Shown: positions 35,817 to 45,461, numbered from the stretch's first letter. The stretch is DNA of 64,000 nt from Terriglobales bacterium (GCA_035651655.1 DASRFG010000037.1:1-64000); one strand, 5' to 3'. Made by a program: numbers and translations. Notes: generated by a model from the sequence alone, not told the origin.

Positions 35817-37631
35817 CTAAGGCGTTAACCTATGAGGCGACCCTGCGGCCCCGGCCCCTCTCGAAGCGGGGATTTCCACACCCTTCACTAGATTTCCACC
35901 GCCGTCTTGGGGCGGTGCGGTCGGAACCGTTATCCCGGAACCATAAGCTGTTAATTTGACAGGCTTAACATCCGGCTGCACAAGCCAAACCCGTCTGTCT
36001 TTAAAGTAACGGATTAACTCCTGATCGCTTTGGAGGTCGATTTCGCGCGCCCACAACACCTTGGCGCCCTCTATTTCAGCGCCGTTGTACACCCACTCCC
36101 GTTGCGGATTGTGCCCTGGAAGATAACGGACGAAGACCAGGTGCGAACCGGGCGTCTCCTCCAACCGGCGCTTCAGCGCCGCGCGATCCGGATCGCCCCG
36201 CGGCCACAAATCCGGCACCGGAATGTGCAGCACAACCGCGCCCAGGCGCAGGAATACAAGCGCGACACAGCCCACGATTATGGTGCGCGCCAGGAGAAGA
36301 CCCACCCTCCTACCATTCCATTTCCAAACTCTCATGTGGCGGAATCCCTGCATCACAACCGCATACAACGCGCAAGTCAGAGGCGCGGCATAATGTGGTT
36401 GGATCCAGCCCTCCAATCCCAGGGCCAACGCGGTCGCTGCGAAAACCAAGAGTGGTATTCGGACGCGCCGGTCCTTGAAAACCCATCCCAGGTAAAGCAG
36501 CGGCAGCGTCAGGCACGGCGCGAGGTAGAAATACCAGTTCACCAGCGCCTTGCGAGCAGTGAATGCCACCAGATCACTGCGGTTGGTCAGGAACATGTGA
36601 GGTTCCCATTCCAGGTAAAAGATCCGCATGAGCTGATTGTGAAACGTAGGCGCATGTGTGCGAATGGACTGCCACAGCATCACTGGCGTAATCGCGTACG
36701 TCTCGCGGGCCACCTGGTAAGGCATGTGCCATGGGCACCCAGTACCTCGCCAGAAGTAGTAGCCCATGGCAGCGAAAGTCACTGCCATCACCCCTGCAAT
36801 TGGCAACACAATTCGCTGAATTGAAACTTGAGATGGCGGACCTTTCTTGCCCAACATCCAAATCAGCAAAGCAACCGTGGTTGCACCACCGAAGACCAAG
36901 CCCTCAAAAGGGCGGCTGTTGGCCAGAACAGCCAGCCCGAGCGCAAACAGAACAGCATCCCGCACGCGTTGTCGTTTCTGGATTCGCGGTAATGCGCCTA
37001 ATACCAGGCAGCCACCCGTCGCCGCCACTGCGCCGCCCCAATAAGAATCAATCCAATAGTTAAATAAGCCGATGGTCAGGGTCGCGAAAATTCCTCCCAG
37101 CAACGCCCACCGCAGTGGCATCCATCCCTGCAACATCCAGCAGATCCCGGCGCACATCACGGCAACGCTCAGCCACACACCGATCCACGGGTGTCCCAAC
37201 ACTTCACCAAGTGCTAGCGTCAATCCCTGCCCGACTGGGTACATGGACATGTAGGTGGGACGCACAATAATGTGCACACTCTCAAAGTGCATCCAGTGAG
37301 GAGGGGTAGGATTGGTCATTCGCCCGTGCGCGAACGTGTCTGCGGCGAGCAGATAGCTGAATTCATCGTGAATTGCAGGAACCGGAACGCCCAGCAGAGG
37401 CAGCATTGCCGCCCTCAGAGCGAGTGCCAGAAGTCCCACGCTAACGACTGACAGCACCGGTCGGCGGCTTAATTCGCTGAAAGCTTGCGCAATAATCTCC
37501 GGAGCCGATCCCTTTGGCGAGCCATTGCCGCTCCACGCCAGAAACCAGGCGCCTGCCCAGCGCAGCGCAATCATTGTGGCTGCCGATCCTGCGATCACGA
37601 TCAGGACCAATTCCAACCATTGAAGGGTCAT
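35817..37631 (-). CDS. GT-C-like polytopic membrane protein (glycosyltransferase 39-like)
   Basis: The 604-residue protein has about ten helices and a soluble C-terminal domain. After the first helices comes AIHDEFSYLLAADTFAHGRM, with an acidic pair (DE) in the first periplasmic loop. This is the usual catalytic loop of GT-C enzymes that take sugar from polyprenyl phosphate. Other loops carry SMYPVGQGLTLALGE and NYWIDSYWGGAVAATGG. The C-terminal part (HLVFVRYLPGHNPQREWVYN) is soluble. It most resembles GT39-type proteins of acidobacteria. The start codon region is a 17-base tandem duplication (37619-37649). It is divergent from the PAP2-like gene; both may serve glycolipid synthesis. Confidence 0.72.
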   Translation of the reverse strand: MTLQWLELVLIVIAGSAATMIALRWAGAWFLAWSGNGSPKGSAPEIIAQAFSELSRRPVLSVVSVGLLALALRAAMLPLLGVPVPAIHDEFSYLLAADTFAHGRMTNPTPPHWMHFESVHIIVRPTYMSMYPVGQGLTLALGEVLGHPWIGVWLSVAVMCAGICWMLQGWMPLRWALLGGIFATLTIGLFNYWIDSYWGGAVAATGGCLVLGALPRIQKRQRVRDAVLFALGLAVLANSRPFEGLVFGGATTVALLIWMLGKKGPPSQVSIQRIVLPIAGVMAVTFAAMGYYFWRGTGCPWHMPYQVARETYAITPVMLWQSIRTHAPTFHNQLMRIFYLEWEPHMFLTNRSDLVAFTARKALVNWYFYLAPCLTLPLLYLGWVFKDRRVRIPLLVFAATALALGLEGWIQPHYAAPLTCALYAVVMQGFRHMRVWKWNGRRVGLLLARTIIVGCVALVFLRLGAVVLHIPVPDLWPRGDPDRAALKRRLEETPGSHLVFVRYLPGHNPQREWVYNGAEIEGAKVLWAREIDLQSDQELIRYFKDRRVWLVQPDVKPVKLTAYGSGITVPTAPPQDGGGNLVKGVEIPASRGAGAAGSPHRLTP

Positions 37632-37652
37632 CTGAATTGAAGGGTCATCGCT
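37619..37652 (-). repeat. 17-bp tandem duplication over a start codon
   Basis: The 14-mer GATGACCCTTCAAT (minus strand) occurs twice, 17 bases apart, and each copy contains an ATG. The inner ATG (37631) starts the GT-C-like gene. The outer ATG (37648) opens a six-codon frame whose TGA overlaps the inner ATG (ATGA). The result is a short upstream ORF that could couple or dampen translation. Confidence 0.55.
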
Positions 37653-37777
37653 TACGCTATACTCCGCCCATGCCTGCCGTGCGCGGCGTTTCCTTGCGGC
37701 GCAGTGCCGTTCGCAAGCACTCTCTCCCCCTGACTCTGGCGACTATGCTAGAGCTATTCGGCGCTCTGCCTCAGGAA

Positions 37778-37806
37778 TTCGCTGAAGGGTACCTTGATTT
37801 TATAAT
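37778..37806 (+). promoter_or_regulatory. Candidate promoter of the PAP2-like gene
   Basis: A perfect -10 TATAAT (37801-37806) is embedded in an AT-rich stretch, with a poor -35 (TTCGCT, 37778-37783) 17 bases upstream. Transcription would begin near 37813, 50-80 bases before the possible start codons at 37864 and 37891. Confidence 0.4.
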
Positions 37807-37863
37807 TTTTTTCACCGTCGGCAAGATGCTACTTCTCGCAAAGACGCGCCGGATCGCGGTGAG

Positions 37864-39096
37864 TTGAGCACGCAAGTCCAAAGGAATTCTTTGACTCAAA
37901 ACCCGTCGTCGGCAAGGAGTCCAGGTCCGCTGCGAAAGTGGCAGTCAATTCTTGCGCCCGAAAATCTCCACTTTGTTCTCACAGGCGCGGCTGTCGCTTT
38001 CTTGATTCCCATCCTGCACCGCGTTCATTTACCTGTGCGATGGGATCTGGACCAGATGCTTAACTCCTACATAATCCTCGCTGTCCAATCTGCCGTACTC
38101 GCAACGGTGTTGTACGCCATTCAAAATCCCAAAGAATTGTTGATCAGCTTCCGCAACCAGTATTGGCTCAACAAGCCGAAATTACTTATCTTGGCCGCGT
38201 TCGTTGCGATACTTGTTCTGGTGGTCGGAGCTAAGTTTGCAGTCCTGATCACGGTTGAGACGCTCGCCGTCCTCGAATTAATGCATCGCGATCGTCTGAA
38301 AACTCCAAACAACCAGGAACGGCTCGCCCACCGAATCATGGGATTACTTCCTGCCGCTGCTTACTTGTTCTTCGGCCTGATAATGGTTTTCACCTACAAC
38401 AACATAATTGTGAGAGTTCGGTATTACGGCGCTTACGACGAGTTCTTTAACTGGCTGGACGTAAGGCTATTCGGGACCACAGTTTCGGCCCTGGCCCATC
38501 ACGCAGCGGAAGTGTTGCCGGCTGGAACCTTATCCGCCCTGAACTTTATTTATTTCGGGATGTTTCCGCAGATCGGGACGACCTTGATCCTCTGTGCAAT
38601 GTTGTCGGGTCGGCGCCGGGCCATGCAATTTGTGGGAGCCGTTCTCTTCGCCAACTACCTGGCGCTCATCATCTTTTACTTGTGGCCAAGCCACGGGCCA
38701 TACGTCTTGTGCAGCCACCATTTTGAAAGACTGCGCTACGACCTAAGCTCATATCTCAGTCAGAAAAACATGCTCGCTAATGCTCGCTACCTCTGGCAGC
38801 AAAAACCAGTTCATAGCATTCCTATGGCCTTTTATATCGCGTTTCCCTGCATGCACATCGCACAACCGCTGGTGGTGCTGTGGTTCATCCGAAAATGGAA
38901 ACGGATTGCAAGCCTGTTCGTTGCTTACGATGTTTTATTACTGGCTGCCATTCTGTTGCTGGAGTGGCACTATTTTGTTGACTTGCTGGGAGGAGTCGCC
39001 GTAGCTGCTGCGACCATCTTCGTGATGAGTAGGGATTCCGGCCCAAGGGCCGGCGAGAAACAAATTGCATGGGCGCGGACCGCGGGACCATACTAG
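37864..39096 (+). CDS. PAP2-superfamily membrane protein, Aur1/Ipt1-like phosphotransferase
   Basis: The protein of about 400 residues has roughly ten hydrophobic helices. Near the C terminus are AFPCMHIAQPLVVLWF (PAP2 motif 2, PSMH-like) and EWHYFVDLLGG (motif 3, H-x3-D). This arrangement is that of Aur1/Ipt1-type inositol- or ethanolamine-phosphate transferases, which move a phospho-headgroup onto a lipid. Two TTG starts are possible: 37864, with no good ribosome site, and 37891, which has AAGGA five bases upstream and may be the true one. The next gene is GT87-like. A role in making phosphoglycolipids or sphingolipid-like head groups is inference. Confidence 0.75.
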   Translation: MSTQVQRNSLTQNPSSARSPGPLRKWQSILAPENLHFVLTGAAVAFLIPILHRVHLPVRWDLDQMLNSYIILAVQSAVLATVLYAIQNPKELLISFRNQYWLNKPKLLILAAFVAILVLVVGAKFAVLITVETLAVLELMHRDRLKTPNNQERLAHRIMGLLPAAAYLFFGLIMVFTYNNIIVRVRYYGAYDEFFNWLDVRLFGTTVSALAHHAAEVLPAGTLSALNFIYFGMFPQIGTTLILCAMLSGRRRAMQFVGAVLFANYLALIIFYLWPSHGPYVLCSHHFERLRYDLSSYLSQKNMLANARYLWQQKPVHSIPMAFYIAFPCMHIAQPLVVLWFIRKWKRIASLFVAYDVLLLAAILLLEWHYFVDLLGGVAVAAATIFVMSRDSGPRAGEKQIAWARTAGPY

Positions 39097-39178
39097 TGCG
39101 CATCCGCGATTCTTCGCGAGAACCGTTCTGTTGAATTCACCTTCGCCAATATTAACAACGACAGTTGCCCGGCCTCCC

Positions 39179-40477
39179 ATGAGCAGCGGCCTACCAAAAT
39201 CCCATGCTCGCCACCTCTGGGCAGTCGCGGTGGCAGTGATCTTTGCTGCCAGCATGTGGTTTTACGTGCTGGGTATTCTGGTTCCTTATCAGGTTGCGGA
39301 TGCCGCACGCACCGGCCAGCCGCGCGGCAACCTTTCGGATCTCTATCCGCGCTGGCTAGGCGCACGCGAATTGCTTCTCCACGGCCGCGCTCCTTATCGC
39401 GACGACCTCACGCGCGAAATTCAGATAGGTTACTACGGTCGGGAGCTCGACCTTTCCCGGCCCTCCGACCCACACGATCCACAAGCCTTTGCCTATCCAG
39501 CCTACATAGTTTTTCTGCTCGCTCCCACCATTCATCTGGATTTTTCGTTGGTGCAGGCGGCGTTCAACTGGTTGCTGATCGCGCTCATCGTCATCAGTGT
39601 TCCGCTGTGGCTGCGCGCCCTCAATGTGCGCTTTTCAAGAACGGGATTGTTCATAGCCACCACTCTCACCCTGGGCTGCTATCCCGTGGTACAGGGAGTT
39701 AAGTTGCAACAGCTCACGCTTTTAGTAAGTGCGATTCTTGCCGCGGCTGCCGCGGCGCTCTCGGCGGGCATGCTCATTGTGGCGGGTGTTCTGCTGGCTA
39801 TTGCGACCATCAAACCACAACTGGTGCTGCCGCTGGTGGTTTTCCTGGCAGTATGGACATTGAGCGACATTCGCCACCGGTGGCGGTTAGCTGCTGGTTT
39901 TACTGCGACCATGTTGTTGTTGGTCGGCGGCGCTGAAATTATCTTGCCCGGCTGGGTAGGTGAGTTTTACCGGGCGACTCTGGCCTACCGCCAGTACACG
40001 CGTGGTACATCATTCCTTACCGAAGGGTTGGGTCCCTTTACTGGCCAGACCCTGACCGTGCTCGTCGTGTTATTGATGCTTTTTGTTTTTTGGCGTGCGC
40101 GACGTCAATCGCCTGGCTCGCCCGCTTTCTCTCTCGCGCTGTGCTTTGCCTTGGGTGGGAGCGTGCTTCTGACCACATGGCATCCTTACAACCAGGTGCT
40201 GTTCGTCCCCGTGGTGATGCTCCTACTCAATTGCTGGCGGGGAGTGTTTCGCGCCAGCAGGGCTACGCGCTTGTTCTACTTCGCTGTCGGCGGCCTCGTC
40301 GTATGGCCGTGGGTTGCAAGTACGGGCCTCACCTTCGCCTCACTCATATTGCCTCACGAAACCGTCCAGCACGCCTGGACTCTCCCCCTCTACACTACCT
40401 TGAGCATTCCCCTGGGAATGATGGCTCTGCTCGGATTGCAGGCCAGGAGCGCCTTGCGAGGGACTGCTTCCGGTTAA
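39179..40477 (+). CDS. Glycosyltransferase family 87-like membrane protein (DUF2029)
   Basis: The 432-residue polytopic protein has the opening typical of GT87 polyprenyl-phosphate-mannose-dependent transferases. After TM1 the first loop reads DLYPRWLGARELLLHGRAPY, with an acidic residue near the membrane. About nine further helices follow, including IATIKPQLVLPLVVFLAVW, a conserved KPQ stretch. The ATG at 39179 is preferred because it sits just before the first helix. The frame is open further upstream, to 39065, where it would overlap the PAP2-like gene. No strong ribosome site supports either start. Together with its neighbours it probably assembles a mannosylated or other glycosylated lipid. 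Confidence 0.78.
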   Translation: MSSGLPKSHARHLWAVAVAVIFAASMWFYVLGILVPYQVADAARTGQPRGNLSDLYPRWLGARELLLHGRAPYRDDLTREIQIGYYGRELDLSRPSDPHDPQAFAYPAYIVFLLAPTIHLDFSLVQAAFNWLLIALIVISVPLWLRALNVRFSRTGLFIATTLTLGCYPVVQGVKLQQLTLLVSAILAAAAAALSAGMLIVAGVLLAIATIKPQLVLPLVVFLAVWTLSDIRHRWRLAAGFTATMLLLVGGAEIILPGWVGEFYRATLAYRQYTRGTSFLTEGLGPFTGQTLTVLVVLLMLFVFWRARRQSPGSPAFSLALCFALGGSVLLTTWHPYNQVLFVPVVMLLLNCWRGVFRASRATRLFYFAVGGLVVWPWVASTGLTFASLILPHETVQHAWTLPLYTTLSIPLGMMALLGLQARSALRGTASG

Positions 40478-40618
40478 ACCAGCCTTTGGCTGGCCACAAA
40501 GCACGATATCCGGTATTGCAATCCTTCAAGCCAAGGTTTACGCTTTTGCGACGATTCAAGCCGGGGAGCGACCCGCGCCGTTGCGCCCCGAAATAGCTCT
40601 TCGCCACAAAGGCCATCA

Positions 40619-42316
40619 ATGGCAATGCCCAGTGTAGCTGGCCCCATCTCCGACCCAGGTTCAGGGGCTTTTCCCAAGCTCCTTCTCGTGCAAGGTAGTG
40701 AAACTCGCCCGCTTTTGCTCGACCACTCGCCGTTTACCGTGGGACGCAAAGCAGAAAAGGACCTGGTCATCACCGATCCTCGGGTTTCACGCGATCACGC
40801 CGTAATCACGGCGGAGAATGGCGAGTTCTTTGTTATTGACCAGGGCAGCAAGCACGGCACTTTTCTCAACGGAGAAAAGGTACAACGAGCCCGCCTGCAG
40901 ACCAATGATCGGCTCGAATTCGGCGCCCGTGACGGCGGCTATCTCGTATTTCAACCGCAGACCGCAGAGAAGAGTTCCGCCCGCGAATTTCTGAGTCAGA
41001 TTTCCGACCTCAACATTACTCAAAACACTGATTTGGAGAAGCTGGCGCTATTCCTTGAGGCCGCGCGCAAACTCAATACGACCGGTGTACTGGATGAGAT
41101 TTTGGTTACCCTGGTCGAGTCAACTCTGCGGCTTACCGGTTCTGAGCGCGGCTACGTTTTCCTGCGCGAGCCAGACGGCAGTCTTCGACTTGCTGCTGGA
41201 CGTAACGCGGAAGGCATGCCGCTACTGGACGACAAGACGATCTCCCACTCCATCCTCGATGAGGCCATCAATTCCAACTCCGAGTTTCTGGTGTCTGACA
41301 CCACGAAGTCCACTGACCTAGCGGCCCGCAACAGCATCATCGCTTACGACCTGCGCACGGTGATCTGTATTCCTCTTCGCAAGATGCAGGTCCAGACCAA
41401 GCAAGCGAACCGCAAGCTCGAAACCGGTAATCTTGCAAGCGAAGTGATGGGAGCACTCTATCTGGATGCTCGCTATACCTCGCGGGCCATGTCTGGGGTG
41501 GGGCACGACATCCTCCACGCCATCGCCCGTGAAGCGGCGGCGCTGGTGGACAACGCCCGGCTGGTACAGGCGGAGGAAGAGGCCCGCCGCTACCAGCAGC
41601 AGATGGCAATCGCCGCCAGTATCCAGCAGGGCCTGATGGCGGTCACCATTCCGGAAGTACCGTTCGCCCGCCTGCACGCCCGCAATATTTCCTGTAAAGA
41701 GATCGGCGGCGATTTTTACGATGCTGTCAAAACCGAAAATGAACTTTCAGTAGTCATTGCTGATGTCTGTGGGAAGGGAGTTACCGCAGCCATACTGGCC
41801 TCGACTCTGCAGGGTATGGTCTATTCGCATCTTCTCGCCAGCATGCCGCTGACGGAAATTGTGAGCGCCGTCAACCGCTTCTTCTGCCAGAAGCACATCG
41901 GCGAAAAATACGCCACTCTCATCATCGTTCGCATGCACAGCGACGGACGTCTCGAATACGTGAACTGCGGCCATGTCCCTCCGCTGGTAGTCAGCGAGGG
42001 GAAAGTAGCCCGCCCTGAGGCTTCCAACGTACCCGTGGGCCTGCTGGCTGACGCGGCTTACGAAAGCGGCGAATGCCGGATGAACCCCGGTGACCGCCTG
42101 CTGTTGGTCACCGACGGCGTCACCGAAGCGGAAAATAGTAATGGCGAGTTTTTCGAAGATTCCCGTCTGCAGGAAGTGGCCGCGATGTCTTCATTCGAAG
42201 AGATCTTCAAGTGCGTGAATGCTTTTTGCGCCGGCACTCCCCTGGCCGACGATTGCACCATGGTTGAGCTGCAATACACGGGCTCCGGGCGCCTTTCCGC
42301 AAAAACCCAGGCCTGA
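40619..42316 (+). CDS. FHA-GAF-SpoIIE serine phosphatase (RsbU-like)
   Basis: The 565-residue signalling protein has an N-terminal FHA domain (about residues 20-110; FTVGRKAEKDLVITDPRVSR, KHGTFLNGE) that binds phosphothreonine. A GAF sensor domain (about 145-310), a short coiled coil (EEEARRYQQQMAIAASIQQG) and a C-terminal PP2C/SpoIIE phosphatase follow. Metal-binding acids are visible in IGGDFYDA, VADVCGKG and DDCTM. Such proteins dephosphorylate anti-anti-sigma factors in partner-switching cascades. No rsbW or anti-sigma antagonist gene is adjacent. It begins 142 bases after the GT87 gene. Confidence 0.92.
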   Translation: MAMPSVAGPISDPGSGAFPKLLLVQGSETRPLLLDHSPFTVGRKAEKDLVITDPRVSRDHAVITAENGEFFVIDQGSKHGTFLNGEKVQRARLQTNDRLEFGARDGGYLVFQPQTAEKSSAREFLSQISDLNITQNTDLEKLALFLEAARKLNTTGVLDEILVTLVESTLRLTGSERGYVFLREPDGSLRLAAGRNAEGMPLLDDKTISHSILDEAINSNSEFLVSDTTKSTDLAARNSIIAYDLRTVICIPLRKMQVQTKQANRKLETGNLASEVMGALYLDARYTSRAMSGVGHDILHAIAREAAALVDNARLVQAEEEARRYQQQMAIAASIQQGLMAVTIPEVPFARLHARNISCKEIGGDFYDAVKTENELSVVIADVCGKGVTAAILASTLQGMVYSHLLASMPLTEIVSAVNRFFCQKHIGEKYATLIIVRMHSDGRLEYVNCGHVPPLVVSEGKVARPEASNVPVGLLADAAYESGECRMNPGDRLLLVTDGVTEAENSNGEFFEDSRLQEVAAMSSFEEIFKCVNAFCAGTPLADDCTMVELQYTGSGRLSAKTQA

Positions 42317-42361
42317 AACTTCTATTGACAGTCCGCGTTTTCTAACCAACACTACCGGCAC

Positions 42362-44209
42362 ATGAACTTCACCCTGCTGGATTGGTCTGCAATCATTGCC
42401 TACCTTCTTATCACTCTGGGGCTAGGCCTGTTCTTCCGGCGTCGTTCCGGGCGGAGCGTGGATGACTACTTCGTCTCCGGCCGCAACGTGAGCTGGTGGC
42501 TGGCTGGCACTTCCATGGTTGCGACCACCTTCGCGGCGGACACGCCGCTGGTGGTCACGGGCCTGGTTTACTCGCAGGGCATTGCTGGCAACTGGCTGTG
42601 GTGGTGCTTCCTGCCTTCGGGCATGATGACCGTCTTCCTGTTCGCGCGTTTGTGGCGCCGCTCGGGTCTGCTCACCGACGTTCAATTTGCGGAGATGCGA
42701 TACAGCGGCGGCCCGGCGGCCTTTTTGCGCGGCTTTCGCGCTATCTACCTTGGCCTGCTGATGAATTGTGTGATTCTCGGCTGGGTCACCAAAGCTATGA
42801 TCGGCATTGTCGGCACTACTCTGGGCGTCAGCGACCATGCCGCACTCGCCATTTGTATCTTCTTCTTGATTCCATTCACCGGGCTTTACGTCTCTCTCGG
42901 CGGACTCTGGGGCGTGCTGTGGACCGACCTCTTTCAGTTCGCCTTAAAAATGGCCATCGTCATCATGGTCGCCTACTATGCCGTGGGGGCGGTGGGCGGG
43001 ATGGGCTCCCTGGTCAGCTCACTTCACCAGATGCGCGCCGCAGCCGCTGCCACCAACTCCGGCCCGCCGCCTGGCGATGCCCTCTCCTTTTTCCCGGACT
43101 TTTCCCGCGGTCTCACCGAGCAAGCGCTCTGGTTGCTGCCCGGCATTAGTTTTATCGTCTATCTCGGAATGCAATGGTGGGCCTTTTGGTATCCCGGGTC
43201 AGAGCCGGGTGGCGGCGGGTACATTGCACAGCGGATTTTCAGCGCGCGCGACGAGCGTAACGGCTTGCTCTCCGTTCTCTGGTTCAACATCGCGCACTAT
43301 GCCATTCGCCCATGGCCCTGGATCCTGGCCGCCCTCGCGGCGATCGTTCTATATCCGAATCTCGAGCATCCGGAAAACGGTTACATGATGATCGTGAACC
43401 AGCACACCCCGCACGCACTCAGGGGAGTGGTGATAGCGGGATTCATGGCGGCCTTTATGTCAACCATCGCTACCCAGCTCAATTGGGGAGCTTCTTATCT
43501 GGTCTCTGATTTCTATCGCCGCTTCATCAAACCTCAGGCTTCAGAAAAGCATTACGTCAACATTTCTCGTCTGGCCACCGTGGTCCTGGTTATTGCCGCC
43601 GGATTTGTTGCCGCGCAGCTCGCCTCCATCAGGTCGGGATGGGAAGTCGTTCTGGAAATCGGTGCTGGCACCGGTGGAGTGTACCTGCTGCGATGGTTCT
43701 GGTGGCGTATCAATGCCTGGAGCGAAATTTCCGCCATGGCTACAGCTATGGTCTCCACCCTTGTTCTGCGCTGGACGGCGCCATTTTCCGGCTCCGGCCC
43801 GGTGATCTTCGCCAAAACGGCTCTTGCCAACACCCTTCTCACCACCCTCGTTTGGGTGATTGTGACTCTGGCCACGCCCGCCGAACCTCAGGAAGTCTTG
43901 CTGCGCTTCTACCGCAAGGTCCGCCCGGATGTGCTTGGCTGGAAGCCGATCGCCCGGCTCACTCCTGAACTGCCTCCGGTCCACGACCTCGGCCCCAACT
44001 TGTTTTCCTGGCTGCTGGGTTGCGGGATGGTTTACATGGCACTCTTCGGAATTGGCTGGCTGACGCTCGGTCCCATGTGGCGAGGCGCTGTGATGATGGC
44101 GGGATCAGCCATCTGCGCGGCTTTGTTGTATGGCAATCTCTCGCGTAGCCACTGGAAGCTCGAGACCGGCGAAGTGCACGAGAAACGCCGTGCCGCGCCC
44201 AATGCCTGA
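42362..44209 (+). CDS. Sodium:solute symporter family protein (SSS)
   Basis: The 615-residue transporter has about thirteen to fifteen helices and the SSS signature region near residues 35-70 (DDYFVSGRNVSWWLAGTSMV, ATTFAADTPL). Further conserved segments are VMAAFMSTIATQLNWGASYL-like (GFMAAFMSTIATQLNWGASY) and YVNISRLATV. It imports a small solute (sugar, amino acid or carboxylate) with sodium; the substrate cannot be read from sequence. It follows the phosphatase gene by 45 bases on the same strand. Confidence 0.92.
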   Translation: MNFTLLDWSAIIAYLLITLGLGLFFRRRSGRSVDDYFVSGRNVSWWLAGTSMVATTFAADTPLVVTGLVYSQGIAGNWLWWCFLPSGMMTVFLFARLWRRSGLLTDVQFAEMRYSGGPAAFLRGFRAIYLGLLMNCVILGWVTKAMIGIVGTTLGVSDHAALAICIFFLIPFTGLYVSLGGLWGVLWTDLFQFALKMAIVIMVAYYAVGAVGGMGSLVSSLHQMRAAAAATNSGPPPGDALSFFPDFSRGLTEQALWLLPGISFIVYLGMQWWAFWYPGSEPGGGGYIAQRIFSARDERNGLLSVLWFNIAHYAIRPWPWILAALAAIVLYPNLEHPENGYMMIVNQHTPHALRGVVIAGFMAAFMSTIATQLNWGASYLVSDFYRRFIKPQASEKHYVNISRLATVVLVIAAGFVAAQLASIRSGWEVVLEIGAGTGGVYLLRWFWWRINAWSEISAMATAMVSTLVLRWTAPFSGSGPVIFAKTALANTLLTTLVWVIVTLATPAEPQEVLLRFYRKVRPDVLGWKPIARLTPELPPVHDLGPNLFSWLLGCGMVYMALFGIGWLTLGPMWRGAVMMAGSAICAALLYGNLSRSHWKLETGEVHEKRRAAPNA

Positions 44210-44243
44210 TTCGCAGCACCGCCGGACGAATTAACTGGCGGAG

Positions 44244-45461
44244 TTAATACGCGAAGTATGGCCCCGGACCGGCCGGAGTATTTTGTCCCTCAATCGCAGT
44301 GAACACATTCCGCCCATAGAAGAATGGCATTCCCCAATCAAACTGATTTGGATTTGGTCCGCCCAAATTATTGAAAGCGGTAGCGGCCAGGTTTGAGAAC
44401 AGAGTGTCCGCATTGGCGATGTTGAAGCTCACATTGCTGCTGGTTCCATTTGTTCCCTGATTGGTGGCGGAAAAGCTTCTCGTATTAGGAGGGCAGTAGA
44501 AGGAAGAGTTGTCGGTGCACACACTGAGCGCAGTGCTGGCGCTGTCCAGGAAAAACAACCCATTTGAGCCGCTGTCAATAAATGCGCCATAGGAAATGTT
44601 CTTGAAAACAGTGGTGAAGGTCGCATTCGAAGGATCTACGCCCAGCACGGTTGCGTTGGACAGCCCGTTGTTCGATTGCGTTCCAATCCCAAAAACCAAC
44701 GACCCGCTCACGGTCGGTGCTCCCGCTGCCGGGATCGCCGGCAGCTCGATGATGACTCCGTTGTTGTCTGTCGGAAAGAATGCCACCGGATTTTGCACCT
44801 GCGCTGACAATGGCTCCGCCGTCTGTATGCAGCCTGAGGACGGACACGCATAGTAGAGTCCCACATTGTTCGCGGTGGAGGCGCATCCCGGACCACAGTC
44901 CTGAACGAACGGGCCCACCCCCAATACACCGTTGGCGCCCAAGGTAGCTAGGGTATCCTCGGAGGGAATACCAGCGTTCTTGCAAGGCGTTGGCACGGTG
45001 GGAAATGCGGGATCACCAATGACCTGCATTGGGACCGAATTCGCCTTTTCGCCGGCTATGATGATGTCAGCCGCTTTGATAGGTCCCCAGGTAAAGCCAT
45101 CCTGGAATTGATTGCACTCCGCTATGGGAGTGGTTCCGGAAACCTGTTGCGGCAGCGCGAGCGTCAACGCCGAAGCCAGTACTCTTAGTCCGCTTGATCC
45201 CGTATCTACGAGCACTCCGTTGATGGTCTGACATTCGGTGGTACTACCTGGCACACACACCTTAACGCTGGTAAATGCGCCATTGGCGCTATTGCTCGCC
45301 GGGCCAGCATTCACCGAGATCGGCTGAACATTGTTTCCGGGAGGAGCAATGGGATTGTCACCAACCTTTGAGCCGTTACCACAGCCAACGGCGGTCACCA
45401 AGAGAGCTGCGATGAACAGGATTGGAATGGCGCCGCCACTTCCTCTGCTTGCAAGCGTCAT
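44244..45461 (-). CDS. DUF3443 lipoprotein with pepsin-like DTG/DSG motifs
   Basis: The 405-residue protein starts with a lipoprotein-type signal peptide (lipobox AVGC, C27). It then shows two pepsin-style active-site motifs: V85-D86-T-G-S-S and I295-D296-S-G-S-N, each preceded by hydrophobic residues. Between them lies ANGVLGVGP, which resembles the pepsin DGILGLG strand. VSGSLVFGIG also fits the A1 aspartic protease fold. Annotated members are called DUF3443, with no known activity. The stop of the upstream DUF2844 gene overlaps its start by 4 nt, and the DUF2844-DUF3443 pair is also known in Burkholderia relatives. A cell-surface aspartic peptidase is inference. Confidence 0.8.
   Translation of the reverse strand: MTLASRGSGGAIPILFIAALLVTAVGCGNGSKVGDNPIAPPGNNVQPISVNAGPASNSANGAFTSVKVCVPGSTTECQTINGVLVDTGSSGLRVLASALTLALPQQVSGTTPIAECNQFQDGFTWGPIKAADIIIAGEKANSVPMQVIGDPAFPTVPTPCKNAGIPSEDTLATLGANGVLGVGPFVQDCGPGCASTANNVGLYYACPSSGCIQTAEPLSAQVQNPVAFFPTDNNGVIIELPAIPAAGAPTVSGSLVFGIGTQSNNGLSNATVLGVDPSNATFTTVFKNISYGAFIDSGSNGLFFLDSASTALSVCTDNSSFYCPPNTRSFSATNQGTNGTSSNVSFNIANADTLFSNLAATAFNNLGGPNPNQFDWGMPFFYGRNVFTAIEGQNTPAGPGPYFAY

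Noticed and set aside
37514-37867. 117-codon frame overlapping the start of the GT-C-like gene
   Set aside because: It is mostly antisense to a clear gene and has basic, low-information content. The inner ATG version (37670) lacks a ribosome site.
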